From the NCBI RefSeq assembly GCF_035582795.1, contig NC_134366.1, forward strand, positions 6,802,828 through 6,866,827: DNA of 64,000 nucleotides. The letters run 5' to 3'. This stretch comes from Mycteria americana. Taxonomy: Eukaryota > Chordata > Aves > Ciconiiformes > Ciconiidae. Numbering within the stretch: position 1 is the first letter of the stretch; every line of letters begins with the position of its first letter. Below are positions 11,486 to 23,189 of the stretch, one piece after another. The notes below the pieces were generated by a model that was given only the letters and a program-made list of their open reading frames with translations, had not been told where the DNA came from and searched no databases. A program made the position numbers and the translations under genes.

Positions 11486-11969
11486 TAAAGCATGCAAAAA
11501 CTCTGTACAGTATGGTAGAGAACTGATATTGTTTCATACCCGTAATCATTCGTCAGAGCTCACGAAGGTATTCGGTTGCATCATTGGGTATGTAGCCTAA
11601 ATACCTTGACCATGAAGGGTGTATGTAGAGCGTGAGGCTTCCTGACTCTGAATGACAGCTTATGGGTACAGACTTTAAAACTGCAACAGAGTTGAAAGCA
11701 TTATATTCCTGACTTGAATCAGAAACTGGCCTCGGTTCTCGCTATGACGGACTAACACCTGTGGCACCAGCTAACACCTCCAGGACTTTTACAAGCTACA
11801 GAAAAACGTTGAGTAGTTGCTGTGTTCTTGATTTAAATGTGTAGCCAAAATAATATTTTAAAATGTACTGATAGGAAATGACATCCTGATGGGCATAGGA
11901 GATTTATGAAATATAGCTAGTTTTAATTTCTTTAAAAAATCCTATTTATTATATTAGACAGGGATTGAC

Positions 11970-12195
11970 CCCCTTCCCCCTTTCCTTCCCCCTTTCCTTC
12001 CCCCTTTCCTTCCCCCTTTCCTTCCCCCTTTCCTTCCCCCTTTCCTTCCCCCTTTCCTTCCCCCTTTCCTTCCCCCTTTCCTTCCCCCTTTCCTTCCCCC
12101 TTTCCTTCCCCCTTTCCTTCCCCCTTTCCTTCCCCCTTTCCTTCCCCCTTTCCTTCCCCCTTTCCTTCCCCCTTTCCTTCCCCCTTTCCTTCCTT
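11970..12195 (+). repeat. 12-bp pyrimidine minisatellite (CCCCCTTTCCTT), about 18 copies
   Basis: The unit CCCCCTTTCCTT repeats without a single mismatch across about 220 bp; 15 consecutive exact units fill 12001-12180. Because 12 is divisible by three, the array is open in several frames and reads as a repeated Ser-Phe-Pro-Leu on this strand. The perfect identity points to recent expansion or active slippage. It is homopyrimidine on this strand and could form a triplex. It runs straight into a coding-like relic. Confidence 0.95.
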
Positions 12196-12480
12196 TCTTA
12201 CCGTCTTCTGTTCAGTATCTTGAAGGAGTGCTCTGCACAGAACATTTTGGATTGCATATTAAAGTATGTTGGGCAGTTGTTCAGAAATCCTGGTCATGCT
12301 TTTCAGAAGGAACAGGTTATTCAGATGCTTAAGTTTTTGGAAGCTCAATTTGAAAAACATTGAAGAGACCTGTTGTTTTCAGAGGGTGGGTGCTCAGTTC
12401 TTCCTGAAAATTGCTACCTTGTAAGTTGTCTCCAATCATCCTCAAGAATTACTTTGGAAAATTATAGCTCTGATAGTTAA
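12190..12480 (+). pseudogene. Coding-like relic, probable pseudogene fragment of an unrecognised protein
   Basis: Directly after the minisatellite, an open stretch from about 12196 to 12363 reads as a plausible amphipathic helical protein, not as random sequence. Fragments include LLFSILKECSAQNILDCILK, YVGQLFRNPGHAFQKEQ and IQMLKFLEAQFEKH, ending at TGA 12361-12363. Moving to a neighbouring frame just before that stop continues a protein-like reading (EETCCFQRVGAQFFLKIATL) up to another stop near 12423. This pattern of open frame, frameshift and stop suits a decayed gene copy with helical-repeat character. I cannot name the parent gene. A CAG preceded by a long pyrimidine tract at 12214 could also make this a real terminal exon, so both readings stay open. 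Confidence 0.35.
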
Positions 12481-12806
12481 AAGGCGACAAGTGATTTCTC
12501 AGTTCTGTTAAATAAAACTCAGGTATCACAGAAACAGCATCACTCTTAACTATATGCTTGACTTTTCTGCTTTTTGTTTACACGCTGTCTTGAGGGAGGG
12601 CCTTAATCATAGTATGAAGCAATTTATATTTGAAATTCTGACATTGCTTCTCACTTTTACTGTCTAACCCGGAGGAAAATACATAAAGTCAGTTGGGTGT
12701 ATTCCTGTTTGCTTATAGTGAATCTCTCTTCCACAGTGTCATGTATGACCGCAAATGGTTCAGCTAGATAAACGTGTTTGTTTATCTTTTAAATAGCATC
12801 GTCCTG

Positions 12807-12884
12807 ATGAACATCCACGAAAAGAAAATCCTGGTTATACTTCTGTTGATCTTGGTTTATTATTTACTTTGCAAACCAAACTGA
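12807..12884 (+). other. Short ORF with a predicted transmembrane stretch (25 codons)
   Basis: A 25-codon frame starts MNIHEKK, continues with about 15 hydrophobic residues (ILVILLLILVYYLL) and ends CKPN before TGA. The layout of a short basic N-terminus and one hydrophobic helix resembles single-pass micropeptides. It matches none that I know and has no visible promoter or splice context. Chance is the most likely explanation. Confidence 0.12.
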
Positions 12885-15049
12885 TGGGCCCACTTTGACC
12901 TGGCTCTGTCTCTTTGGGTTTCTCTTGCAAAGTGACAGTTTCTAAATCAGGAAGGAAATCAGGTCACATTTCTGGCTCTGCAGGTTTTATCTCATTGCTC
13001 TTCTTTCAAAGTAATTAGAGTTACTAATAATGAGGAAAAGAAAACTTTTCCAGAACTGGAATGTCCCTAACCCCTCTCTCCTTCTTGCAGTTTTTGTGTC
13101 ACCAAAGAGATCCGGGTAGTTCAGAAAGTTTGTTGTGGAGGATCCTTTTGCTCCTTTATACAGTCAGTGACTTTCTTTAAGTGTAGCTGCAGGTGAGGTG
13201 GTCACCCTTACTTTCTTTTCCTTAGGTTAATAGCGTTTCCTTATTTATTTCCCACTCATTCCGCTATGGTGTTACTGGACCAGCTGCGGGCTGCCTGGTT
13301 GCAGTGGGTGAGATCCCAGATCTCAGCCTGGGAGAAGAACGAGGAGACATTTACCCGTCCCTAAGCAGGCTGGGGACAGAGTGCACACACTGGTTTTATT
13401 AAATGCATGTAGTACCAGCTGTCATGATCGCGGTTTGTACCCCTCCTTTTTAGGTTTCTTATCAGTCCCGGTTCACAGGGGCATATTCCCAGGAAAGACG
13501 GCAAATGAACGACAAAAATTCCCTCTCTTCTAATACGCCCACCTTTGGGGAGGTGCAACTTGGCCTCCTGCAAGGAGGTCACCTTGTGAATCTTTTGTGT
13601 GCAAAATTTTCATTGATGTCAAAAGATCTCTTATCTTTCATGGCAAAAACATGCCTCCCTGCTTTTTGTAATGAACAAAGCCTTTTTTAATCACAGTTCT
13701 GCATGGCAAGAATGGCTTGGTTTTTATTTTTATCATAATATTGCAAGAGCATTTTAAAGGTAGAGATATCACGCGTCAAATAATAACATTGTACCAAAAC
13801 ATGCAGGAAAATTAAAAATGCTGTTAAGCTCTGAGTTTTCCCTTTGCCTTTTTAAATTTAATTTTAAAATGAGAAGATTTTCTTTTCTATCTTGGAAAAA
13901 ATAAGTCCTTTTTTTAACCAGGTTATTTATCTCATCTTTCAGCTTGAATTGAACTTTCCTGGTTCACTAAACTTCTGCCAAAGAGGCTTTCTACTGCAAT
14001 GCTAGAGAGCCCTACCAACAGGTTATAGATTCTTTTTAAAGCTTGCTGGATTCCTAAGGTACTAAAACTGCTTTGCATCCAACTTATCATTTCGAAGATA
14101 TCTGCAAGTTGTGCTTTATTAATTTCAATCAAAGTCCAGTATTAATATGGGATATTTAAAAAGTCTTACTGACATCAGGTTCATGTTTAAGTGAATTAAA
14201 GTTAGGTAACTGAATGCAGACCATGGGCACGAGTAAGGTGTCTGTGTTAGAAGCAAGGAGTCTCTCTCCATATTCATGGCATTTGCAGGCTGATTTTGAC
14301 CAATAAACCAGGTTTTGGGATTTTGGAGGGGTCTTGGGAGGGGGGAGTTGTGTGTGTGGGGTTTTGCTCTTTCTAAAGGCTTTAGAGAAAATTGAAAACT
14401 CTCTATAAAAAGAAGTTATGGAAAAACTTGCCCATGAACAAATTCTTTCAAGACCCATTAGCTGGAGACAGATTGCATATTAACATTTTAGGCCAAAATC
14501 CATTCTCAAAGACTGTATTATTTATAAAGTGATTTTTCCAACATTCTTTTTCTTATCATAATGAAATGGTCACTTTATCCAAAGAAATGGACGGTTTTGT
14601 TAGTGTCTCGGTGGCTGAATACGCTACGGTTCCTCCCGTCTGGCTTACAGCATGCTGAAAAGGGGTCTAACAAGCTTTGTGTGCATCACGGCTCTGGGTG
14701 TACAGAACCTTGGTCCTGGGTAATCAAAACAGGACAGCACAGAGGGATCATTTCTAGTGATTTTATGTGAGCAAAAATTCACCCCTGTAGGAGCCAGCTC
14801 AGATTTTATGCCCTGCTGCCAGCTCATTTCAGTCCTCTGAGGAGCATCTCTGCTGCTGGGCTGTACAAGGGCAGACACTGCCCCTGGGAAATCCCAAAAA
14901 ACATGGAACTTTAAAAAAAGTCATGATTAAATAAAAAAACCCCCTCACCATCATGTAAAGCTCATAAAGAGGAGTAACTCTGTGGTGAAGTTTTTGGTTT
15001 TCCTCATGATGTAGCTACCAAAAGTGGGCATAGGGCTACGGAGAGAAAT

Positions 15050-15780
15050 GTTAGAGGGAGGTTTTTGGTGACGGGAGGAAGCTCCGCGAGCGGCTGCCCC
15101 GCTGGAGATGCAGCCGAAGCCCCTGGACACGGATGGGGGTGGAAGGGGAGGGCGAAATACTGAGAGGGTTTCAGCCCAGACTGAACAGGACTGAAACGCA
15201 TCATTAAAGTATTACAGCCTGACCTGTAGGCAGGCATTTAGTGTTGTCTGAGGCCTGACACGTTGGTAACTGTTACGTAATGCACAATTATAAAATCACA
15301 CTGAAGCCTCTTTTAAATACCTGCCCGATTATAACAGGGTAGTTATGCTGTGTTTGATGGAGCTGCGCGCTGTGGGGAAGGGACCCCCCCGCACCCAAGC
15401 CTGTTCCCCTCCCTGCCATGTTGGATGCAGCCAACGGTGCCGTCCTCTTGGCCCGGGGAAGTCCTAAACCCTCCAAAGCCCCCCACGGTTGTGTGTCTGC
15501 TCCCCGCTTCGCGCTCCTGCGCCGGCTCTCGTGTTACAAGGGTTGTCCTTTCCTTCTGGACGAGGATTTCTGGCCACCGCTGCTCCCCATATTAGTACAG
15601 CCAGCGCGACGGCGTGACGCAGCTGCCCTCTCTCCCTCCCTGGGGCCGAGCACATCGTCTCCGCTGCCTCCCAAGCCCGATTTCCAGCCTCTGACATTGA
15701 ACTATGCGCGGCTCCCGTGCTGCTGGAGGGGCCGGAGGCGTTGCCAGCGGTGTCTGCAGCAAGAGGGTCTGGAAAACACT
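15050..15780. promoter_or_regulatory. Weak CpG-rich patch
   Basis: CpG dinucleotides cluster here, most densely at 15380-15740, in contrast to the AT-rich surroundings. GCGTGACGCAG at 15612-15622 contains a CRE/AP-1-like core. It could be an alternative promoter or an enhancer inside intron 1. No splice donor or coding sequence clearly belongs to it. A run of 14 T (15797-15810) follows. Confidence 0.3.
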
Positions 15781-16058
15781 GCAAGTATCTTAAGAATTTT
15801 TTTTTTTTTTGTCCTTTATCTCTTTTCAACAGTGTTTCACGTCGAGAGGTCTTCTAATCTCCCTCAATGCGTGCGTGTAATTCTCATTCATGCGAGCGCA
15901 GGGGCTGCTGCCGGCGTGTGCTGTGTGTCTCTTAGGAAAAAACCCCTTCAGAGTTGTAGCGCGTGGCAAAGTTACCCTGGTTTGCTGAAGTCCTCGTAGC
16001 TCTTTTCTTCCCTGCGTCCATCAAACAGAGGCATGAATCCTCCTCCTCGGCTCTGCCG

Positions 16059-16112
16059 GTGTAAATCCAGATTGATTCATTTGACTTTGGCGGAGGTAAT
16101 CCAGATTTACAC
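16059..16112. repeat. Ancient palindromic MITE-like repeat relic
   Basis: Two 15-bp arms, GTGTAAATCCAGATT and AATCCAGATTTACAC, flank a 24-bp centre containing TTTGACTTTGGCGGAGG. They form an imperfect inverted repeat. The layout and words resemble an ancient palindromic repeat found dispersed in sauropsid genomes, whose centre reads like CCATTGACTTCAATGG. This copy is diverged but nearly full length. Confidence 0.5.
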
Positions 16113-17280
16113 AGCCCTTTCCCTGAGGACTTCCCCATTTTTTTGCTCTAGGTGACTGTTAGTGGGCCAATGTCAAAATACATCTGATGTAGTCAGATTC
16201 CCTGTCTCCTACCATTAATTATTCCCTGGCAAAAGTTTCTGAGGAAGAGTGGTTGTATTTGAAAACAATATACAAATTCTGTTGCTAATTTTAGAAAGTA
16301 AAGGGGATTTTTTTTTTCCCCTCCTGTTGAAACTAAATATAATTTGAAAGATAATGTACAAAGATTTAAATATAGCATGCAATTATACATTGCATATGAA
16401 TAGTTTCTCTCGTTTTTAACGTTTAGTTTATTTTTCCGTCTTTCTCAGCAGACAGCTGTTAGATAAAGACAGAAAAGTAAATAGTTGTTATGAAACCATA
16501 CGTCATAGCTAAAAGGGAAAAAAAAGGAATCAACGTATGAATATGGGAAGAAAAAGGCAGAATAAATCCTCTCTGTGCTTTTCCCCCTTGCCCCATCCTT
16601 TCTTGATACTTCTGTAGTAGTATTTAGCTAAAGAAGTACTTTAGTACTTTAGCCGAGAACAAATTTCCCGTAGGTCCATCGTGCTCCTGTTCCTCCTGGG
16701 TTCAGGCAGTTTTGAATCAAGGCTCTGAATTCTTCACAGGAGGATGAAATCGGGGTAGAAACTCTCTGAGTTCTTGGGTTCCTTTTCCCTTAGTGGAAGT
16801 TTCACTTGAGTTACATTGTGTTTGCTTTTCTATGAAGTTGCCTGAACTTGACGACCCCCAAAAGTTTTGTCATGATCACACGGTGTCTGAACAAGCACCT
16901 GCAAGGTGTACAGATGTCCTTCTGGATGCCCAGGATGGCTCGGAGAACGTGCTTTCTCCCGTAGCTGTGAAATGCAGCGCTGCTCCTGATGTGCTCTTAC
17001 ATCTGTGAAAAATTGTTCTTTTCATTAAAAGATTCCTCCAGCTTTCCCCATGTTTTCCCCATTTTGTGAAACCTGAGTGGTGCTGGGCTGGCAAGTCTTG
17101 CTCTGTGTGTTGTGAGCTCAATAGTCAGGACCCAGCGAAGCTCTCTGCTTTTTAGTTGCTTCTCAGGGCAGGCCAGAAAGAACCTAGAAACCCTGCACTG
17201 GGTTACACATTGCCTTTTTTAAAGAAATATGGAGAATGGCAAAAAAGACCCCCAAAATAATAGTAACGATAACAACAATT

Positions 17281-17296
17281 AAAAAAAAAAAAAAAA
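17281..17296. repeat. Poly(A) run, 16 bp
   Basis: Sixteen consecutive A bases follow AACAACAATT. No retrocopy is recognisable upstream, so it is scored only as a homopolymer. Confidence 0.9.
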
Positions 17297-17683
17297 GTCC
17301 TGGTGGTTGTAGACTCCTGGGAACAGAGCAAGTGGCTGAATATGAGGTTATGGTCTGAAAACATTGAAAGATTCTGGGCGGTGGTTTTCTTTTATTAATT
17401 AGCTAAAGTGATGTTCAGAGTCTGAAACCAAGGCTTTTAGACACATCTCTGGTGCTTAATTCTGCTCGCTGTCTCATAACCGGGTGGATCAGGAGACTGT
17501 TTTTTGAAGTCAGTGATGCAGCGTCAACGTAAAAGCAACATAAGGGACATGGAGGATTTGTTTACGAGCATAAAAGTCCCCTGGACAGTTTAACACTAAC
17601 AGTGAAAATTACCGAATAGCTGCAAAGCACAGAGCTTAAATGTACCTGAAATAAGTTTTCTGGAACATTTCCAGAACTATTTT

Positions 17684-17752
17684 AAGGGCCTGATCCAGAG
17701 CCTGGTGAAGCCAAAGGTAAAGCTCCTTTTGACTTCTTCGGATCTGGCATTA
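17684..17752. repeat. Ancient palindromic repeat relic (GGGCCTGATCC family), copy 1
   Basis: The phrase AGGGCCTGATCCAGAGCC, then GAAGCCAAAGG, AGCTCCTTTTGACTTCTTC and GGATCTGGC, follows the plan of an old palindromic repeat whose ends read GGGCCTGATCC and GGATCAGGCCC around a CATTGAAGTCAATGG-like core. Related relics lie at 18476-18530 and 62874-62940. Confidence 0.5.
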
Positions 17753-18475
17753 CATTTTGAAACATCATTCCCTCCCTGGAATTTTCTAAAGCTGTCTTTT
17801 AGGTGTTTTTTGATTAACTGTTATGCCAGATGTAATGTCTGTTGTATCCCTTTAGTGCTTGGATTGGTTAAATATAAGAAGGAAATAGCATAATGACTGT
17901 GTTGCACAGGAAATTATGATTTTCTGTGTATTTAGTCATTCATTGCTCAAGCCATGGAAAATCATCTTTTGTTGCTCAGTTTCTCAGTTGGTTTACCATT
18001 GCTCTCATTATGTATCTGTCCTATCCTGTAGCTTTTGAACCCACTGGACAATTTGATTCAGAGGTTCAGGACTAACAGCTATTTGAGGTTTGCAGGCATT
18101 GTCAAAGGATGTTCCTAGATAGAGAGTAGAGAGACTCAAAGGAGTGTCATACGTAAGAAAGTGGCTGTAGGGTGACTCAGCCACATACTACACAGCAATG
18201 AATCCACCAGAGATCCACAGGGAAGCAGATTACTTAGGTAACGTGGGCTGTTCACAGAATTTTTATTGTGTTATACCATATTGTATTGTATTTTATGTTT
18301 AGTATCCCATTGTCAGGCCAGTGACTGCTTAACCTACATCAACCAGGCTCATGAGATCGAGTAATGCCAGGTGAAGGCTATAGTTGCGTAGTCTTAAAGG
18401 GAACTTGGAAACAAAATCCTGGGATTTCAGCCCCTTTTGAAGTCACATCTGAAAAGGCTCCATCATATGGATTTA

Positions 18476-18530
18476 GTGCCTGATCCAGACCTGCCAAAGA
18501 TCCCCATTGGCTTCAGGAGGCTGTGGGTAG
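18476..18530. repeat. Ancient palindromic repeat relic (GGGCCTGATCC family), copy 2
   Basis: GTGCCTGATCCAGACC, then CAAAGATCCCCATTGGCTTCAGGAGG and CTGTGGG, again follow the GGGCCTGATCC-CATTGAAGTCAATGG plan. It is about 800 bp from copy 1 and equally decayed. Confidence 0.45.
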
Positions 18531-20599
18531 GTGTGCACGTGCCGTCTGCTTCAGAGCGGGTGTCAGGAGTCAGGGACCAAAGGTGCCCCCAGCTGTGAGT
18601 GAGCCTGTGGTCCTGTTGAAAGACCAGAGGAGGTGAAAGAGGGACAAAGATGATGTCCCAGAGGACCGTGGTCCTCCCGCTCTAATCCTGCCCCACGCGC
18701 TATTACAGCTGGCTCTCCCTGCATGCCTGGGGGTGTTGGACTGTATTGGCACCTCTGCCTGCTTACGTGCATCAGGTATGGATTAATAACCATGTATATG
18801 TGCATATGTATATATATGTATAAATAAATAAATGAGGAATGGAGCAGGGATATTGAAAATGCAATTTCCAGCTCCACCATTTGCATACTCGCCATTTTGC
18901 TGGGAACTGGCGTATCTGTGGTGTCAGATGGGACATGTGTGCCCAGCTATTGCAAGAAGCTGGTGCAAACCGGGGTGAGAGGCGGCAGGGGATACACTGA
19001 GGACACCCCCTACGTGTGTGCACCCTTGCAACGAGGCTGTAGCTATTTCTCCCCCAGCCCTTGCCCTGACCATCGCTGCAAGTGGTACGAGGAAGGGAAA
19101 ATGGAGGGTGTCCCTGACCCCGGTAATCCCCAGCTGCCACCGAGCCTGCCGGGAGGCACCCGCGGCCAGCGCAGATTAACACAGCCCACAGCGGGGACTG
19201 GCCTGTGGCCAGCACGGCCCCGGGATCAAAGAGCACAGAGGTGGCCGAGAGCCACCTTTGGGCCCCTCCTCCTCGCCCCGCTCTGCAACAGCCTTTGCCT
19301 TCTCTGATAAATCAAACCCACCCTCTGCAGTTGGTTCCAGATCAAAATGGCTGTTTCCCTATATATTGCATAGGATGTTTATGGCCAGGCACGCTTTCTG
19401 AGCTAATAATTGGCATATAGTCATCTTTTTTAAGCATCTTGCTAGGGGAGCGACATGCATGCATGCTGCCTGCCTTTTTTCTTGATGAACCGAAACAGGG
19501 TCTTCTGACCCCAAATGATAAATCATGACAGTGCGAGGCTGGGAACTATCATGAGGTTGTCACAAGCAGATCCAGTGCAGAGGCGTGTCATGAGCTGTGC
19601 CCCGTTCTCTGCAGTGTCCATGCTGGCCAAGCCTCCTCTAGGAGGAAAGGAGCAGGAGGGAACTGCATGTATCATTCTTTTGGAGTTTAAAAGGTCTCAA
19701 GGAGCCAGGGAAAACACAGGCATGTGCACACCCAGCACTGAAAATACTATATATTAATGGCAAGCTAGTGCACTTGATTTGGTTTGCAGCGGGTGGCCTG
19801 GCTAAGAAGCTTTATCTCTGTTAGAGAGGTTATTTTGGAGGGCTGCTTGTCTCCAAGACCAGGAGGAAGATGTTTTAAAAAATATTCTGGAGGGACCATC
19901 AGCATTGTCCCCATGAGCTCCAGCAGCCCTCCTGCCCCAAAATGCAGAGGGAATTTCCCTGTGCATGGGCGAGCCTTTTCAGGGAGGTTCCTCATCCCAT
20001 GCGCTCCCCTTAGGCACTTTCATTTTCAGCTTCTCATCCCTGGGCTGATAGCAGCTTTGTAAAGCAGGGACTGCTGCTGACCAGCGCTGCACAGCCATAA
20101 AGCCACCAACAACCAGCCCCATCAGCCCCGTGGTTGACAGGTTTATTTTCCAAGGTGGGGATTGTGCCAGCTGTACTGTTTTTATGGTGAGATGGTCCCT
20201 GGAGGTGGCCAAGGAGTGACACTGCCTCAACTTTTGTGAGTCTGTTGAGCTGTCCCCAATGTTACCTGAAGTCCTGCTCAGGCAGGAAACAAGCTGAGCA
20301 GTGACACGTGGAGGAATGGTCTTGCAGGGGCAGTTCCTCCTCTCGCTTCAGTGGACCAGATCTCACCTTGAATGCAGAGCACCATCACTTCATGCTCATT
20401 TTAAATTGTGGCAGCTGGACACACACAATAGTTTGCGGGACCACGTGGCCCAAAGCAGGACTCAGAAAGCAGTACCTTGGACATTTGGATCTGTGGGATG
20501 TAGAATATGTTGGATAGGTTTTTCCCCAATACCAGTTTGAAAGCTAGTTTTATAGTCATAGCTAGCTTTGCATATGTTTGAATGGTTCCCTGGCACATG

Positions 20600-21150
20600 A
20601 TTTCTTTCAGGAGGTTCCTATAATGTTAATGAATGTGAAAATTGTGATTAGCATGGGAGATTATTGCTTATAGCAACTACACAATGTATTAGGCTACCCA
20701 TCAGTCTTGCTGTTAGAGCACTCCGCAGAATTCAATAAGTGACATTATTTACACAGTTGCCTTTACGAGCTTGGGAAACTTTGCAAAAGGTCTTATAATC
20801 TAGGCAACAGCTTTGCTAAAAAGTAAGTTAGCTTCATTGATTGCAGTTCTTTACTTTGGTTACCGAACTGCACGCTAAAAATAAATTTAAAAAAAAGCAG
20901 AATTGAAATCAATCTCTAATTGATTTTGACTTGTCGTATCCAGTTAAAAGCAGAACCAATGCTTTCTGAAATGTTACTGATGTTCGGAATCTTTGTAGAG
21001 CTGCATATGTAGCATCAATAGCAGAGTAGAAGATCTCTTAATTTGGGCTTCATACAGAGTTTTAGGCACTTAAATGTCAGACTAAAGTTCAAGTGTTCAT
21101 CAAAGTCCTATGAGGATCTTCAGTGTCAATGAAATTCCTATTAAAAACTG
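20600..21150. promoter_or_regulatory. Candidate conserved non-coding element with MEF2 site
   Basis: This AT-rich stretch has no open frame or repeat and is rich in homeodomain-type TAAT/ATTA words. An exact MEF2 consensus CTAAAAATAA lies at 20875-20884. It has the look of a vertebrate developmental enhancer, but conservation cannot be seen from one genome. Confidence 0.22.
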
Positions 21151-21259
21151 TCCTGTGAGGCTTTGCTGCCTGTAAACGCTGGTTCCTTGGACCAGAAATT
21201 GCACGCACTGCTGAAGCAAAGGCCTCCTCAGGATAATGGGATGGCTGGAGAGAGTTTCC

Positions 21260-21800
21260 AAGCGGGGAACAACAGGGGAGCTGCCGCGGGAGCCGCCATG
21301 AGAGCCAAGCTCAGCTGCTTTGCTTTGGCTGTGGGTCGGCTGGGGACAACATCTCGGAGGGCAGGGACGGGCCGCGTGGCTCCGCTCTGTCCCCGCACCT
21401 CCAGCGGGGCCGGGGGGGCTCGGGTTGCAGCTCCTGTGCTAGAGGTGGTGGAAATCACTCTTTCCCAGAAGCGGGAGGTCAGGCAGGGATCCCCCGCACG
21501 ATGCTCAGCCTCACCCTGATAGCACCCCATCCTGCTCCTCCATCTCCAAAAATACCGCCCGGCTGCCTCCACCGAGGCTGCTGCTTTTCTGGATGTTTTT
21601 CCCTGGACCGCCAGCCCTGTGCCTTTGCGGGGGGACGGAGGGAGGGGAGAGCCAAAACAGAGGACAGCCTATTTTTAGGCTGACTATCTCCCACTCCCTG
21701 GAAGGCTGGGTGCCAATCAGGTGGTGTCGCGAGGCGACGCTCGCCTGTCTGTAACACAGCCCCGGTGGCAGCCGGGCTGCGACAGGCGCTGGAGCAGAAA
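21260..21800. promoter_or_regulatory. Second weak CpG-rich patch
   Basis: GC content and CpG frequency rise, especially at 21280-21430 and 21720-21800 (for example GGTGTCGCGAGGCGACGCTCGCC). No coding sequence or clear first-exon donor is tied to it. It is a possible alternative first exon or enhancer of the surrounding gene. Confidence 0.28.
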
Positions 21801-23171
21801 AGGAGCAGAGATTTGAGCCATCTTTCTGCAGCGAGGGAACCCTGAGCCTGTCTAGATTTGCAGTAATGTTTGTTTTTTGCCGTTGCACCTGGGTTTTTTT
21901 TTAACTGGATTTCTCGCTACTCCCATCACATTCTATAACCGAGCTCCATACACACAGTGTTGTACGGTGTTTTGAAGCCCCAGTACAGGATTTCGGCTTG
22001 TGCCTTTCTGTTCATTTGGTAGTGGGATTAAAAAAAAAAGGCTATAAAATTTAGGCTCAACCTCATAATTTAGAGATTATAAAACCGTAAAGTAAAACTG
22101 TGATCATCTACTCTTGTTTCCAGAACAGCAGAGGGCTTCTCATAATAAGTATTGTTTCAGCTACAGCAGATACCATCTAGAAAACAGGGATTGAGGGGAA
22201 TGGATTTTCCACCCTTCAATCTTTGGTAAATTATCAGTCTTTGGTAAACCATGGTTAAATTATTTTCTTTAAAGTGTGCACATTACACCTGATTTATTTT
22301 TCTTTTGTTCCAGTTCCTGGCCACTAGATTTCTTCTACCTTAGTCTGACAGACTGCAAAGTACTCTGTAATATGTGGAGTAGTAGTATTGTAGCTGTGTT
22401 CGTCCAAGGGTGCTGGTACAGTGATGAATTCATCCCTTTACTTTCTCTTTGGTATGACTGAGCGCTCTGTAGCATTTACTAGGAGCCTTTCTTCCAGCCC
22501 GTAATTGTCCTTAGTGATACTTCCCTAAACCTTTCTAATTTGTCACCATAACCCTTGCGTTTTGGACATCAGAACTGAAATGCTCTACGGGGTAATGTTC
22601 CCATCAAATCATATTACTGTCCTCTGAGCCCTGATTAACCAAGCCCTGCATCAGCTCTTTTGCTCAGAAAGCAGAGAGGCCGACGGTCCCTCAGATCTTT
22701 CTGTTTATCCATGTAAAATACTGCCACAACTGTCGTTTTCTTCTGGTGCTTTACAACACTCTCCCAATACCTAGGAAAGCAACGCTGATATTCAGAGTAC
22801 CTCTTGGCCAAGTCTGTAGTAACTCTTGGGTGCAACTACCCTGACTTGTTGATTTTAAAAGTCTAGCTAAAGAAGCTGGTGTATATTGTACTTCTTTATC
22901 ACTCTTAAATTGGAAAGAATGTCATTCTCAGCATATTATTGCTCCATCACGTGGATTTTTCCCAAGTACAGAACAGAAATATGTATTGAACATTTCTGCC
23001 CTTTCCGTGGTGTTGTGCCTGACAGTACTTCCAGGATATATTTTGTTCCTGATGTATTTGAAAAGTTCCTTCTTGTCTTTGAAAAGGCCAGCAATGTATC
23101 TAGCTACAGTTTTCTCACTGTTGTCTTTCTACTCTATCACTGGCACCTGAGTTACATGTATTATTCTTGAC

Positions 23172-23189
23172 TTTTTTTTTTTTTTTTTA
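23172..23189. repeat. Poly(T) run, 18 bp
   Basis: Eighteen T bases are followed by six A bases. It is a simple homopolymer with no recognisable retroelement attached. Confidence 0.9.

Noticed and set aside
11965..12363. 132-codon frame with repeated Ser-Phe-Pro-Leu as a protein
   Set aside because: The first half is the 12-bp minisatellite, open only because 12 is a multiple of three, and there is no good start codon. Only the part after 12196 is worth testing, as a relic.
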